The notes under the pieces were generated by a model, which was not told the origin of the DNA, made no database searches, and saw nothing but the letters and a program-made list of their open reading frames with translations. A stretch of DNA of 64,000 nt from Alphaproteobacteria bacterium (lineage in GTDB: Bacteria; Pseudomonadota; Alphaproteobacteria; GCA-2731375), in NCBI GenBank assembly GCA_016776605.1, contig JADHTB010000006.1:1-64000 (forward strand). Direction: 5' to 3'. Shown one piece after another: positions 52,162-61,889 of this stretch (position 1 is the stretch's first letter; every line of letters begins with the position of its first letter). The position numbers were made by a program, and so were the translations under genes.

Positions 52162-52266
52162 CTAGAGCATTTTCAGAATGAAAATGCTCAGATCTTTAGA
52201 ATTAGAGCAATTTTTCCAATCACTTAGAATCGCTTTGCGAATCTCATTAATTCGGAATTGCTCTAG
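52162..52266 (-). repeat. Palindromic intergenic element, copy 7 (CTAG at both ends)
   Basis: 105 bp, starting CTAGAGC and ending GCTCTAG. The GCATTTTCAGAATGAAAATGC hairpin is followed by AGAGCAATT/AATTGCTCT enclosing GAATCGCTTTGCGAATC. It is a close relative of copy 2 at 7310. The stop codon TAG of the carboxyltransferase gene on the minus strand is formed at its right edge (52263-52265). Confidence 0.9.
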
Positions 52267-53822
52267 GGCCGAATGCCGAAGTGGCGGGGGCCCAGCAATT
52301 GCGGCAACAGCGGCTGCACCAGTTTGATCCAGTCGCACAACATGGGCCGGGTCTCGCGGGGATCTATCAATTCATGGAAGTTATAGGATTCCGATCGTGG
52401 GAAGGGTGACAGGCGGGCCGCCAGTTCATCCTCCAGTTCCTTGCGCCTGGCGTCCGGATCGTCAGCGGCGGCAATCTCGCGCCCGAAGGCGACGGCAACG
52501 CCGCCCTCCAGGGGCAGGGCGCCCATCTCGGCCGAGGGCCAGGCCAGGACATAGGCATCCGGGCCGTAATGGGCCGCCGACGCGACGCCGTAGTTTTTGC
52601 GCACCAGGACCGATGCCCAGGGCGCTGAATACGTCGCCGCCGCCAGGACGGCGGAGGTGCCATAGCGGATCGCGCCGCCGCTTTCGGCCTCCGGCCCGAT
52701 CATGAAGCCCGGTTCGTCTATTAACGAGATCATGGGCAGGTGGAAGGTGTCGCAAATTTCAATGAAACGGCGGACTTTCTGTGCCCCCTCCGAGGTCATG
52801 GCGCCGGCATAGAAGCGGCCATCGTTGGCCAGAATACCGACGCTTTGGCCATTCATGCGGGCCAGGCCGGTGATCTGGCCGGGGCCGTATTTGCGCCCCA
52901 TCTCGAAGAATGAGCCGACATCGGTCACCGCAGCGATCAATTTGCGCATATCAAACGCCTTGCGCCGGTCGCGGGGAATGATGCTGGCCAGTTTGTCTTC
53001 GGCCCGGTCGGGCGGATCGCCATTAGCGACGATGGGCGCCAGTTCCCAGACATTCTGCGGCATATACCCAAGGAAAGTACGGATCTGCGCCAGGGCCTCG
53101 GCCTCGTTCTCGGCCACCGCATCGACCACGCCGTTCGCGGCATGCACCGCCGCACCGCCTAATTCCTCCTTGCTCATGGAGATACCCAGGGCGCGTTCCA
53201 CCACCGCCGGCCCGGCGATCAGAATTTGCGCCGTATCCCGGCTCATGGTGACGAAGTGCGATGCCACCAGACGCGCCGCCGGCAGCCCGGCAACCGGTCC
53301 CAGCGCGGCGGAGGCGACGGGTACCATGGCCATGGCCTCGGCCACGGATTTAAAGCGGGGGGGGGCTGCCACGCTATCGCCGACCGGGCCGCCGCCCTTT
53401 TTGCCGCTGGCCCCCATGACAGAGCCGCCGCCGCCTTCGTGCAGGCGTATCAGTGGAATCTTATAGCGGCAGGCGAGTTCCTCGGTGTAGACGCTTTTGC
53501 GCAGGCCGGCGACGGTGGGCGAGCCACCGCCGATGGTGAAATCCTCACCACCAACAATGCAGGGGCGTAGGTTGATCTGGGCAAAACCCAGGATGAAATT
53601 GCCCGGCGTGAAGCCGGTCAGATTGCCGTGTTCGTCCTTTTCGGCGCCGCCGGCGCCCATGCCGGTTTCCCTGAAGCTGCCGGGATCAATCAAGCCGTCG
53701 ATCCGCTCCCGCAACGTCATCCGACCCTTGGCGTGATGGCGGGCGACCGCTTCGGGCCCGCCATGTTGCTTGGCCAGGGCGCGGCGTTGATGGATCTCCG
53801 TGATTTCCTTATCCCAACTCAT
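52263..53822 (-). CDS. Acyl-CoA carboxylase carboxyltransferase (beta) subunit
   Basis: 519 residues with the two crotonase-like halves of biotin-dependent carboxyltransferases: RLHEGGGGSVMGASG, then LIDEPGFMIGPEAESGGAIR (acyl-CoA and biotin site), and GSFFEMGRKYGPGQITGLAR. It transfers the carboxyl group from biotin to an acyl-CoA such as propionyl-, methylcrotonyl- or geranyl-CoA; the type cannot be told. No biotin carboxylase or biotin carrier gene is in the window. A paralogue of equal length (61890-63449) lies on the other side of the cco cluster. Its stop is on a palindromic element. Confidence 0.88.
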   Translation of the reverse strand: MSWDKEITEIHQRRALAKQHGGPEAVARHHAKGRMTLRERIDGLIDPGSFRETGMGAGGAEKDEHGNLTGFTPGNFILGFAQINLRPCIVGGEDFTIGGGSPTVAGLRKSVYTEELACRYKIPLIRLHEGGGGSVMGASGKKGGGPVGDSVAAPPRFKSVAEAMAMVPVASAALGPVAGLPAARLVASHFVTMSRDTAQILIAGPAVVERALGISMSKEELGGAAVHAANGVVDAVAENEAEALAQIRTFLGYMPQNVWELAPIVANGDPPDRAEDKLASIIPRDRRKAFDMRKLIAAVTDVGSFFEMGRKYGPGQITGLARMNGQSVGILANDGRFYAGAMTSEGAQKVRRFIEICDTFHLPMISLIDEPGFMIGPEAESGGAIRYGTSAVLAAATYSAPWASVLVRKNYGVASAAHYGPDAYVLAWPSAEMGALPLEGGVAVAFGREIAAADDPDARRKELEDELAARLSPFPRSESYNFHELIDPRETRPMLCDWIKLVQPLLPQLLGPRHFGIRP

Positions 53823-54106
53823 GGGTCGGTAAACTCCTGTGCAAATCGATTGGCCGGCATGGTACAGCGCCCAGGGGTTTCGGCGCTACCCACCCCTTTA
53901 CCGAAAACCGTACAGTATTTCGCGGCGAAGCAGGATCGGCTCTTATGCTGGAAGACGTTCGCGCCATCAAGGTGACCTAATTTAATCCAGCGACAGTTTG
54001 CCACATCGCACATGGGAGTCATAAAAATTACAAGAGCGCACTATATTCCGATATACTGAGCGGCCAATGCGCCGCAGCGTGCAGCCGTTGTCTTGGGGGT
54101 CCATTG

Positions 54107-55714
54107 ATGCATATTCTGTCCGTGCTGTTACTGGCGCTTGGCGCCGTGGCGACATTGTCACTTGCCTTGCAGGCCAGCGACGGGGTGATGAGCTTCCACG
54201 CCGGTCTGATGGGATTGTTCTTCATTGCCGGTATTGCGCTGTTGCACAGGCGCCGGCGCAATTGGGCCGGCGGCGAGGGCTATGAAGACGGCATCATCCG
54301 GGCCGGCGCCATCGCCTCGACCTTCTGGGGCGTGGTGGGCTTTTTGGTTGGTCTGGTGATCGCGCTGCAACTGGCCTTTCCGGTACTGAATTTTGATCTG
54401 CCCTGGACGAATTTCGGGCGCCTGCGGCCGCTGCACACCTCGGCTGTGGTTTTTGCCTTTGGCGGCAATGTGCTGATGATGACCTCGTTCCATGTGGTGC
54501 AACGGACCTGCCAGGCCCGCCTGGCGGGCGGCTGGGCGCCATGGTTCGTCTTCTGGGGCTATCAGCTGTTCATCGTCATGGCGGCGACGGGCTATGTCCT
54601 GGGCGTCACCCAATCCAAGGAATATGCAGAGCCGGAATGGTATGTGGATCTGTGGTTGACCCTGGTCTGGGTGGTCTATCTGCTGGTCTTTCTGGGCACC
54701 TTGTGGAAGCGGCGCGAGCCTCATATCTATGTCGCCAACTGGTTTTATCTGGCGTTCATCGTCACCGTGGCGATGCTGCATATTATCAACAACCTCGCCG
54801 TCCCGGTCAGTTGGACCGGAACCCGGTCCTATGTTGTCTGGGCCGGGGTTCAGGATGCGCTGACCCAATGGTGGTACGGCCATAACGCAGTTGGATTTTT
54901 CCTGACCGCCGGCTTCCTGGCGATCATGTACTATTATGTACCCAAACGGGCCGAGCGGCCGATCTATTCCTACCGGCTGTCCATCGTGCATTTCTGGTCG
55001 TTGATTTTTCTCTACATCTGGGCCGGGCCCCATCATCTGCACTACACCGCCCTGCCGGAATGGTCGCAGACCCTGGGCATGACCTTTTCCATCATGCTGT
55101 GGATGCCGTCATGGGGCGGTATGGTCAACGGCCTGATGACCCTGTCGGGCGCCTGGGACAAGCTGCGCACTGACCCGGTGCTGCGCATGATGGTGGTATC
55201 TCTCGCCTTCTATGGCATGAGCACTTTCGAAGGGCCGCTGATGGCGATCAAGGAAGTCAACGCGTTGAGCCACTATACCGATTGGACCATCGGCCATGTG
55301 CATTCGGGCGCCTTGGGCTGGGTCGCGTTCGTCTCGTTCGGGGCGCTGTATCATATCGTGCCCATCATGTGGGGGCGGCAGCGATTGTATTCCATGGTTC
55401 TGGTCAACGTCCATTTCTGGATCGCGACCCTGGGCATTGTGCTCTACATCACCGCCATGTGGGTCTCGGGTATTCTCCAGGGCCTGATGTGGCGGGCTTA
55501 CGACCATCTGGGCTTTCTGGAATATTCCTTTGTCGAGACGGTGGCCGCGATGCATCCCTTCTATGTCATCCGGGCCCTGGGCGGATTGTTGTTCGTGATC
55601 GGCTCCTTGATCATGGCCTACAATCTATGGCGGACCATGCGCGGCGATCTGCGGATTGAGGCCGCGCCCGCGGGCACGACTGCCTCAACCGTTGCCGTGG
55701 GGGCCGCATCATGA
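54107..55714 (+). CDS. ccoN: cbb3-type cytochrome c oxidase subunit I
   Basis: 535 residues from the ATG at 54107 (GGGGG upstream). About 14 transmembrane helices. Haem and Cu_B ligands are recognisable in [53 protein letters not shown] and [14 protein letters not shown]. It reduces O2 at high affinity. It heads the ccoNOQP set; ccoO overlaps its stop by four bases. No FNR/FixK box (TTGAT-N4-ATCAA) was found in the 280 bases upstream; a weak TATAT-TCCG-ATATA dyad lies at 54041-54054. Confidence 0.96.
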   Translation: MHILSVLLLALGAVATLSLALQASDGVMSFHAGLMGLFFIAGIALLHRRRRNWAGGEGYEDGIIRAGAIASTFWGVVGFLVGLVIALQLAFPVLNFDLPWTNFGRLRPLHTSAVVFAFGGNVLMMTSFHVVQRTCQARLAGGWAPWFVFWGYQLFIVMAATGYVLGVTQSKEYAEPEWYVDLWLTLVWVVYLLVFLGTLWKRREPHIYVANWFYLAFIVTVAMLHIINNLAVPVSWTGTRSYVVWAGVQDALTQWWYGHNAVGFFLTAGFLAIMYYYVPKRAERPIYSYRLSIVHFWSLIFLYIWAGPHHLHYTALPEWSQTLGMTFSIMLWMPSWGGMVNGLMTLSGAWDKLRTDPVLRMMVVSLAFYGMSTFEGPLMAIKEVNALSHYTDWTIGHVHSGALGWVAFVSFGALYHIVPIMWGRQRLYSMVLVNVHFWIATLGIVLYITAMWVSGILQGLMWRAYDHLGFLEYSFVETVAAMHPFYVIRALGGLLFVIGSLIMAYNLWRTMRGDLRIEAAPAGTTASTVAVGAAS

Positions 55715-56439
55715 TCAAGCACGCGACATTGGAAAAGAACTCGATCCTGCTGACCGTGCTGATTCTGGTGGTGGTATCGATCGGTGGCATCGTCGAACTG
55801 GCGCCGCTGTTCTATCTGGAAAGCACCATCGAGAAAGTCGAGGGCATGCGTCCCTATACGCCATTGGAGCTGTCCGGGCGCGGCGTCTATATCCGCGAGG
55901 GCTGTTACAACTGCCACAGCCAGATGATCCGCCCGTTACGTGATGAGGCAGAGCGTTATGGCCATTACAGCCTGGCGGCGGAGAGCATGTATGACCATCC
56001 GTTCCAATGGGGCTCTAAACGTACGGGGCCGGACCTGGCCCGGGTCGGTGGGCGCTATTCCGATGAGTGGCATACCGCCCATATGCAGGATCCGCGCGCC
56101 TTGGTGCCGGATTCCGTTATGCCCGGCTATCCCTTTCTGGCCAAGACGCCTTTGGACGGGTCGGACATTGCCGCGCATCTGAAATCCAACCGCATCGTCG
56201 GCGTACCTTATACCGACGCCATGATCGCCAACGCCGCATCGGATCTGGCGGCCCAGGTTGATCCCGATGGCGACGAGATGGAGGCGCTGTTGGCGCGTTA
56301 CCCAAAGGCCCAGGTGCGCGACTTCGACGGCAATCCAGAGATGATTTCAGAGCTGGATGCCTTGATCGCCTACATGCAGATGTTGGGCACCTTGGTCGAC
56401 TTCGGCAGTTACAAGGCCGAAGGCGCTAACCTCCGCTAG
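55711..56439 (+). CDS. ccoO: cbb3-type cytochrome c oxidase subunit II (monohaem)
   Basis: 242 residues: an N-terminal membrane anchor ([17 protein letters not shown]), the haem c motif CYNCHS and the methionine ligand region [17 protein letters not shown]. It passes electrons from CcoP to CcoN. The start overlaps the ccoN stop (ATGA). Confidence 0.96.
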   Translation: MIKHATLEKNSILLTVLILVVVSIGGIVELAPLFYLESTIEKVEGMRPYTPLELSGRGVYIREGCYNCHSQMIRPLRDEAERYGHYSLAAESMYDHPFQWGSKRTGPDLARVGGRYSDEWHTAHMQDPRALVPDSVMPGYPFLAKTPLDGSDIAAHLKSNRIVGVPYTDAMIANAASDLAAQVDPDGDEMEALLARYPKAQVRDFDGNPEMISELDALIAYMQMLGTLVDFGSYKAEGANLR

Positions 56440-56453
56440 GGAAGGGGAGTTTG

Positions 56454-56603
56454 ATGACTTTTCAGGACGTTTCCGCCTTCGCCCGGACCTATGGTCTGAT
56501 TTATCTGTGCCTTTTGTTTGTTGGCATGCTGGTTTTCGCCCTGTGGCCGGGCAACAAGAAGCGCTTTGACGAGGCTTCTAAAATTCCATTGCGGGAGGAT
56601 TAA
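56454..56603 (+). CDS. ccoQ: cbb3-type cytochrome c oxidase subunit CcoQ
   Basis: 49 residues, start ATG after AGGGAAGGGGAG. One transmembrane helix (TYGLIYLCLLFVGMLVFALW) followed by the CcoQ-typical short cytoplasmic tail PGNKKRFDEASKIPL. It stabilises the cbb3 complex. It lies 14 bases after ccoO. Its last codons are within the first copy of a 35-bp duplicated segment. Confidence 0.9.
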   Translation: MTFQDVSAFARTYGLIYLCLLFVGMLVFALWPGNKKRFDEASKIPLRED

Positions 56604-56648
56604 TCCGGTGAGCAACAATCAAATTGCGGGAGGATTAATCCGGTGAGC
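56588..56648 (+). repeat. Short tandem duplication of the ccoP ribosome binding site and start
   Basis: ATTGCGGGAGGATTAATCCG plus GTGAGC occurs at 56588-56613 and again at 56623-56648 (35-base offset). The first copy supplies GCGGGAGG and a GTG (56608) that opens a 12-codon frame ending in TGA at 56644-56646, overlapping the true ccoP GTG at 56643. Confidence 0.88.
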
Positions 56649-57506
56649 GACAAACAGATCGATGATGTCAGCGGGATGGAGACGACCGGCCACGAATGGG
56701 ACGGCATCCGTGAATTGAATTCACCGCTGCCGCGTTGGTGGCTGTGGACCTATTACGCCACGATCATCTGGGCGGTGGCCTATTGGATCGCCATGCCGGC
56801 CTGGCCCCTGCTGTCCGATTATACCCGCGGTCTGCTGGGGCATTCGCAACGGGCCCAATTGTCGAATCAGATTGCCGCCGTCAAGGCGGGCCAGGCGGAT
56901 CTGATCGCCCGCACCGCCAAGGCCAGCCTGACGGAAATCCAGGCTGATCCGGAATTGTTGGAATTTGCCCTGGCCGGCGGTCGCTCGGCCTTTGCCGTGA
57001 ATTGTTCCCAGTGCCATGGCTCGGGCGCGTCCGGGGGCAAGGGTTATCCCAATCTAAATGATGACGATTGGCTGTGGGGCGGCACGGTGGCGCAAATTCA
57101 CGCCAGCATCCAATACGGTATTCGCGCCGATCATGATGAAACCCGCTTCAATGAAATGCCGGCCTTTGGCCGGGATGAAATCCTCAACCCGCAACAGGTT
57201 GACGCGGTCGCCGACTATGTCATGGCGCTGTCACAGAACCCCGGCCTGGCGGATAGCTTGCCGGGCAAGCCGCTGTTCAATGATCAATGTGTGGCCTGTC
57301 ATGGCGTGGGCGGCAAGGGCGATAAGGAACTGGGCGCTCCCAATCTGAGCGATGCTATCTGGCTGCATGAAGGCGGCAAGCCGGTCGTGGTGGATATCAT
57401 TACCAACAGCCGTTCCGGCGTGATGCCGGCCTGGGTTGGCCGCCTTGACCAGGTCGCCATCAAGCAGTTGGCGGTCTATGTCCATTCCCTTGGCGGCGGC
57501 AAGTAG
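56643..57506 (+). CDS. ccoP: cbb3-type cytochrome c oxidase subunit III (dihaem)
   Basis: 287 residues from GTG at 56643 (GGGAGG eight bases upstream). An N-terminal domain with one TM helix (WWLWTYYATIIWAVAYWIA), then two cytochrome c domains with CSQCHG and CVACHG. It accepts electrons from soluble cytochromes for CcoO. The 5' region carries the tandem duplication just described. Confidence 0.96.
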   Translation: MSDKQIDDVSGMETTGHEWDGIRELNSPLPRWWLWTYYATIIWAVAYWIAMPAWPLLSDYTRGLLGHSQRAQLSNQIAAVKAGQADLIARTAKASLTEIQADPELLEFALAGGRSAFAVNCSQCHGSGASGGKGYPNLNDDDWLWGGTVAQIHASIQYGIRADHDETRFNEMPAFGRDEILNPQQVDAVADYVMALSQNPGLADSLPGKPLFNDQCVACHGVGGKGDKELGAPNLSDAIWLHEGGKPVVVDIITNSRSGVMPAWVGRLDQVAIKQLAVYVHSLGGGK

Positions 57507-57517
57507 CGGGGTAAGCC

Positions 57518-58996
57518 GTGCAAACGGCAATGCAAAAGCCCGCGCCGCCCGACGCCGCCGATAGCGTCGAGACGGTTGACGTCAAGGCCCTGAATACCAG
57601 GGTTACCGGCGCGCTATACAAAAAGCGGGAAAAAATATTTCCGCGCCGGGTGCGGGGCACCTTCCGTAGTCTCAAATGGAGCGTCATGGCGGTTACCCTG
57701 GCAATCTATTATCTGACCCCGTGGTTGCGTTGGGACCGTGGACCCGGTGCGCCGGATCAGGCCATTTTGATCGATATGCCGGCCCGGCGGTTTTATTTTT
57801 TCTTTATCGAGATCTGGCCCCAGGAAATCTATTACATCACCGGTATTCTGGTGATCGCGGCGCTGGCTCTGTTTCTTTTTACCTCGGTCGCCGGCCGGGT
57901 CTGGTGCGGCTATACCTGCCCGCAGACCGTCTGGGTCGATCTGTTCCTGATCATCGAACGTTTTATCGAAGGCGACCGCAACGCCCGGATCCGCCTGGAA
58001 AACGACCGTTGGACCTTGTCGAAAATTTCCAAACGGCTTGCCAAACACGCTATCTGGCTGATTATCGCGGCCATGACCGGGGGCGCCTGGGTGTTTTATT
58101 TCGCCGATGCGCCGACTTTGCTGGTCGATCTGTTCACCTTGCACGCGGATGAAATTGCCTACATTACGGTCGGGGTGCTGACCGCTACGACGTATGCCTT
58201 GGGCGGTTTGGCACGGGAGCAGGTTTGCACCTACATGTGCCCCTGGCCGCGTATCCAGTCCGCCATGATCGACGAAGAGTCGCTCATTATCTCGTACCAA
58301 AAGCAGCGGGGCGAGCCGCGGGGCAAGGGTGGCCAGCGGGATGCATTAGGCGACTGCGTCAACTGCAATCAATGTGTCGTGGTCTGCCCCATGGGTATCG
58401 ATATTCGCGACGGCATGCAGTTGGAATGCATTTCCTGTGCCCTGTGCGTGGATGCCTGCAACGGGGTGATGGATAAAGTCGGCAAACCGCGCGGCTTGAT
58501 CGGCTATAACACGCTGGCCAATCTTGATAAGGGCGCGGAATTGCAGCGCAGCCAAATTCGCCTGCTGCGTCCCCGCACAATACTCTATGGCGTTCTGATC
58601 GCGGTTGTCGCGGCCATCATGCTGGCGGCCCTGCTGACCCGGCCGGCCTTGGAACTGAACGTGCAGCGGGACCGAAATCCGTTATTCGTCAAATTGTCGA
58701 ACGGCGATATCCGCAACGGCTACACCGTAAAAATTCTCAACAAGGTGCACCAGATCCGGCATTTCCGTCTGACCCTGGACGGCTTGCCCGATCCAGAGAT
58801 CAAGGTGATTGGCCGCCAAGACCATGCGCCGTTATTCGCGGTAAACCCGGACCAACTGGCCAGTTTTCGCGTTCTAATTTCGACCGCCAAGGCCAACCTG
58901 TTGAGTGAAACTACGGACATTCGTCTGCGGATCATAGATCGGGACAGCGGCGTCACGGCGGAAAACGAGACCGTCTTTCGGGGGCCGGGGCAATGA
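57518..58996 (+). CDS. ccoG: Cytochrome oxidase assembly iron-sulfur protein CcoG
   Basis: 492 residues (FixG/RdxA family). Five or so TM helices; CGYTCPQTVW and CTYMCPWPR, then two 4Fe-4S clusters CVNCNQCVVVCPMGID and CISCALCVDACNG, and an Ig-like C-terminal domain. It is a cupric reductase that helps copper delivery to cbb3 oxidase. A GTG start at 57518; an ATG four codons later (57530) is possible. It begins 11 bases after ccoP. Confidence 0.95.
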   Translation: MQTAMQKPAPPDAADSVETVDVKALNTRVTGALYKKREKIFPRRVRGTFRSLKWSVMAVTLAIYYLTPWLRWDRGPGAPDQAILIDMPARRFYFFFIEIWPQEIYYITGILVIAALALFLFTSVAGRVWCGYTCPQTVWVDLFLIIERFIEGDRNARIRLENDRWTLSKISKRLAKHAIWLIIAAMTGGAWVFYFADAPTLLVDLFTLHADEIAYITVGVLTATTYALGGLAREQVCTYMCPWPRIQSAMIDEESLIISYQKQRGEPRGKGGQRDALGDCVNCNQCVVVCPMGIDIRDGMQLECISCALCVDACNGVMDKVGKPRGLIGYNTLANLDKGAELQRSQIRLLRPRTILYGVLIAVVAAIMLAALLTRPALELNVQRDRNPLFVKLSNGDIRNGYTVKILNKVHQIRHFRLTLDGLPDPEIKVIGRQDHAPLFAVNPDQLASFRVLISTAKANLLSETTDIRLRIIDRDSGVTAENETVFRGPGQ

Positions 58997-59466
58997 CCGG
59001 ACGCAAGGCCTTGAGCCTGCTGTTGGGCTTTTTTGCGGTGATTTTTCTGGTCAATGGCGTCTTTATTTACTTCGCCATAAACAGCTTCAGCGGCCTGTCG
59101 ACCAGGAATGCCTACGTCAAAGGACTGAACTATAACCGCACCCTGGCCGAAGGCCGGGCGCAACAGGCAGCCGGCTGGCAGCTTACCGCGACCGCCCTTC
59201 AGGTCGCGCCGGGACGAGAGATCGTTTTGGATGTGCGGGTGACGGATCGCCAGGGCCGGCCCTTGGATGATTTGAACCTGTCGGGCCAGTTGCGCCGTCC
59301 AACCCATGAAGGCGACGATCTAACCTTGGAATTCGAGGCCACGGGTAAGGGCGGCTATCGCGCCCTGACCGCGACGGACGCGGCCGGACAATGGGATTTA
59401 CGGCTGCTGGCGCAAGTCGACGGCGCAACCGGCTATCGTTGGCAGAAGCGGCTATGGCTGAAATAG
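58993..59466 (+). CDS. ccoH: cbb3 oxidase assembly protein FixH/CcoH
   Basis: 157 residues: one N-terminal membrane helix (LLLGFFAVIFLVNGVFIYFA), the FixH-like YVKGLNYNRTLAEGRAQQAAG (in parts) and a periplasmic beta domain. It is required for stable assembly of the cbb3 subunits. Starts within the ccoG stop (ATGA) and overlaps the next gene by 13 bases. Confidence 0.93.
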   Translation: MTGRKALSLLLGFFAVIFLVNGVFIYFAINSFSGLSTRNAYVKGLNYNRTLAEGRAQQAAGWQLTATALQVAPGREIVLDVRVTDRQGRPLDDLNLSGQLRRPTHEGDDLTLEFEATGKGGYRALTATDAAGQWDLRLLAQVDGATGYRWQKRLWLK

Positions 59467-61682
59467 CCCCCGATGTAGATAGCCGGACCGAGGGGACGGC
59501 CGATGTCGCCGCCTACATTCGCACTGACGGGGCGGGCATTGCATCGCTAAACCTGGCGGTTGAGAATCTCCATTGCGGCGGCTGTGTGCAGCGGATCGAG
59601 GCTGCCCTGGCGGCCCAGGATGCGGTAACCTCGGCCCGGGTTAACCTGACCACCCGGCGTCTGGCCCTGCATTGGCGGGCTGATCAGGCCGAGGCCGGGG
59701 CGTTGCTGGGCGCGGTATCCGATCTGGGCTATCGCCTGGTGCCGTTTGACCCGGAGCTGTTGCGCGACGGCGCCGCCCACGAAGACGGGGTTTTGTTGCG
59801 GGCCATGGCGGTGGCGGGGTTTGCCGCCGCCAATGTCATGCTGTTGTCCGTGGCGGTTTGGGCGGGCGAGGCATCGGGTGACATGGGCCCGGTCCTGCGT
59901 GACCTGCTGCATTGGATTTCCGCCCTGGTGGCCTTGCCGGCGGTGGCCTACGCGGGCCGGCCCTTCTTCCGCTCCGCCTTGGGGGCGTTGCGCCAGGGCG
60001 TAATGAACATGGATCTGCCGATCTCGCTGGCGGTCATTTTGGCGGCGGCAACCTCGCTTTACGAAACCGCTACCCATGGCCAGCATACCTATTTTGATGC
60101 CTCGGTGGGTTTGTTGTTCTTCCTTTTGATTGGCCGCTACCTGGACCGGCGGGCGCGAAGCAAGGCGCGCTCGGCGGCGGAACAATTATTGCTGCTGGGC
60201 GCCGCCGCTGCCAGGGTGGTCGGGGCGGACGGTCAGGTCCGCGCCCTGCCTATTGGCGCCGTGATTGCGGGTATGACGGTTCGCGTGGCGCCGGGCGATC
60301 GGGTGCCGGTGGATGGCCAGGTTAGTTTCGGGCGGGGCGATATCGATGCCAGCCTGATCAGTGGCGAAAGCGAACCACGATCGATCAAAATTGGTGATTG
60401 GGTCCATGCGGGCACCATGAACCTGAGCAACCCGTTGGAAGTCAAGGTGGCGGCGGCGGGGGACGACACCCTGTTGGCGGAGATCGTGCGTCTGACAGCG
60501 GCGGCGGAACAGGGCAAGGCGGCCTATGTCCGACTGGCGGACCGGGCCGCGCGGATCTATGCCCCGGCGGTGCATCTGCTGGCCCTGGCCGGTTTCCTTG
60601 GCTGGTGGACCCTGGGCGGTCTGGACTGGCAACCGGCGCTGTTGATCGCCGTGGCGGTGTTGATCATCACCTGCCCATGCGCCCTGGGGCTGGCCGTACC
60701 GGTGGTGCAGGTCGTGGCCTCGGGCCTGGCCATGCGCCGGGGCATTCTGGTTAAGGCGGGGGATGGTTTCGAACGCCTGGCGGAGGTGGATACCCTGGTT
60801 TTTGACAAGACCGGCACCCTGACCCATGGCCGCCCAGAACTGCTCAACAGCGCGGATATCCCAGCCCCCGTGCTGGCCCAGGCCGCCAGTTTGGCGGCGG
60901 GCAGCCGCCATCCCCTGTGCCTGGCCCTGGTGCGGGCCGCTGGGCCCGTGGTGGCGCGGTTGGCGGTGCGGGAGCATCCTGGCATGGGCCTGGAACTAGA
61001 ATTGGATATGGGCGCTTTGCGCCTGGGTAATCGGGTCTGGTGCGAAGTCGATGTGGCCAGCCCGGACGATGGCAACAGCGAATTATGGTTCCGCCAGCCT
61101 GACCAGGCGCCGATCCGTTTTGCCTTTCGCGATCAACTCAAAGCGGATGCGCCCGGCGTTATAGACAACCTGCGAAAGGCCGGTTTTCTGATCGAGATTG
61201 TCTCCGGCGACCGGGCCGAGGTGGTGGAACCCCTGGCCCGGCAGCTAAAGATTGCCCAGTGGCGGGCAGACTGCCGGCCGGATGAAAAAGTGGCCCATCT
61301 AAAAGATCTGGCCCAATCTGGACGCAAGGTGGCGATGATCGGCGATGGTTTGAACGATGCGCCCGCCCTGGCTGCGGCCCATGCCTCTCTATCCCCGGCG
61401 CGGGCCGCAGATGTGGCCCAGGCGGCGGCGGATTTTGTCTTTCAGGGCGAGGCGCTGGCGCCGGTCGCCACGGCGTTGATTTTGGCCCGGCGGGTGCGGC
61501 GCCTGATCCTGCAAAACTTCTCCCTCGCCCTGGCCTACAATCTGCTTGCCGTGCCCCTGGCCCTGGCCGGCCTGGTGACGCCGCTGTTTGCCGCCATCGC
61601 AATGTCGTCATCCTCCCTGCTGGTCACCCTGAACGCCCTGCGCCTGAACGCCTCGCGCCCGAATGGCAGGGGCGCGCCGTGA
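59454..61682 (+). CDS. ccoI: Copper-transporting P-type ATPase CcoI
   Basis: 742 residues from the ATG at 59454, inside the ccoH end. Metal-binding NLHCGGCVQRIEAAL, eight TM helices with the transport motif TCPCALGLAVP, phosphorylation site FDKTGTLTHG, HP-locus in SRHPLCLAL and GDGLNDAPALAAAH. It moves copper to the periplasm for insertion into CcoN. GTG of the next gene overlaps the stop. Confidence 0.95.
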   Translation: MAEIAPDVDSRTEGTADVAAYIRTDGAGIASLNLAVENLHCGGCVQRIEAALAAQDAVTSARVNLTTRRLALHWRADQAEAGALLGAVSDLGYRLVPFDPELLRDGAAHEDGVLLRAMAVAGFAAANVMLLSVAVWAGEASGDMGPVLRDLLHWISALVALPAVAYAGRPFFRSALGALRQGVMNMDLPISLAVILAAATSLYETATHGQHTYFDASVGLLFFLLIGRYLDRRARSKARSAAEQLLLLGAAAARVVGADGQVRALPIGAVIAGMTVRVAPGDRVPVDGQVSFGRGDIDASLISGESEPRSIKIGDWVHAGTMNLSNPLEVKVAAAGDDTLLAEIVRLTAAAEQGKAAYVRLADRAARIYAPAVHLLALAGFLGWWTLGGLDWQPALLIAVAVLIITCPCALGLAVPVVQVVASGLAMRRGILVKAGDGFERLAEVDTLVFDKTGTLTHGRPELLNSADIPAPVLAQAASLAAGSRHPLCLALVRAAGPVVARLAVREHPGMGLELELDMGALRLGNRVWCEVDVASPDDGNSELWFRQPDQAPIRFAFRDQLKADAPGVIDNLRKAGFLIEIVSGDRAEVVEPLARQLKIAQWRADCRPDEKVAHLKDLAQSGRKVAMIGDGLNDAPALAAAHASLSPARAADVAQAAADFVFQGEALAPVATALILARRVRRLILQNFSLALAYNLLAVPLALAGLVTPLFAAIAMSSSSLLVTLNALRLNASRPNGRGAP

Positions 61683-61846
61683 CCGCACTATTGGTCTTGA
61701 TCCCGGCGGCGCTTTTCCTCGGCCTGTTGGGGCTGGCCGCTTTCCTGTGGGCTCTGCGCTCCGGCCAGTTTGATGATCTGGACGGCGCCGCCGAACGTAT
61801 CCTGCACGATGATGAGGCGCCGCCAGGGGGCCGAGCACGGAAATAG
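61679..61846 (+). CDS. ccoS: cbb3 oxidase maturation protein CcoS
   Basis: 55 residues: one TM helix (LFLGLLGLAAFLWALRSGQF) followed by DDLDGAAERIL, the diagnostic CcoS motif, and a short basic tail. It is needed for cofactor insertion into the oxidase. The GTG start overlaps the ccoI stop (GTGA). Last gene of the complete ccoNOQP-ccoGHIS set. Confidence 0.93.
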   Translation: MTALLVLIPAALFLGLLGLAAFLWALRSGQFDDLDGAAERILHDDEAPPGGRARK

Positions 61847-61889
61847 AATGCGGTCTATACTATGGCCTAGGTAAATTCTGGGAGTGGTC

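Noticed and set aside
53823..54106. FNR/FixK box expected before ccoN
   Set aside because: No TTGAT-N4-ATCAA-like dyad was found in the spacer.
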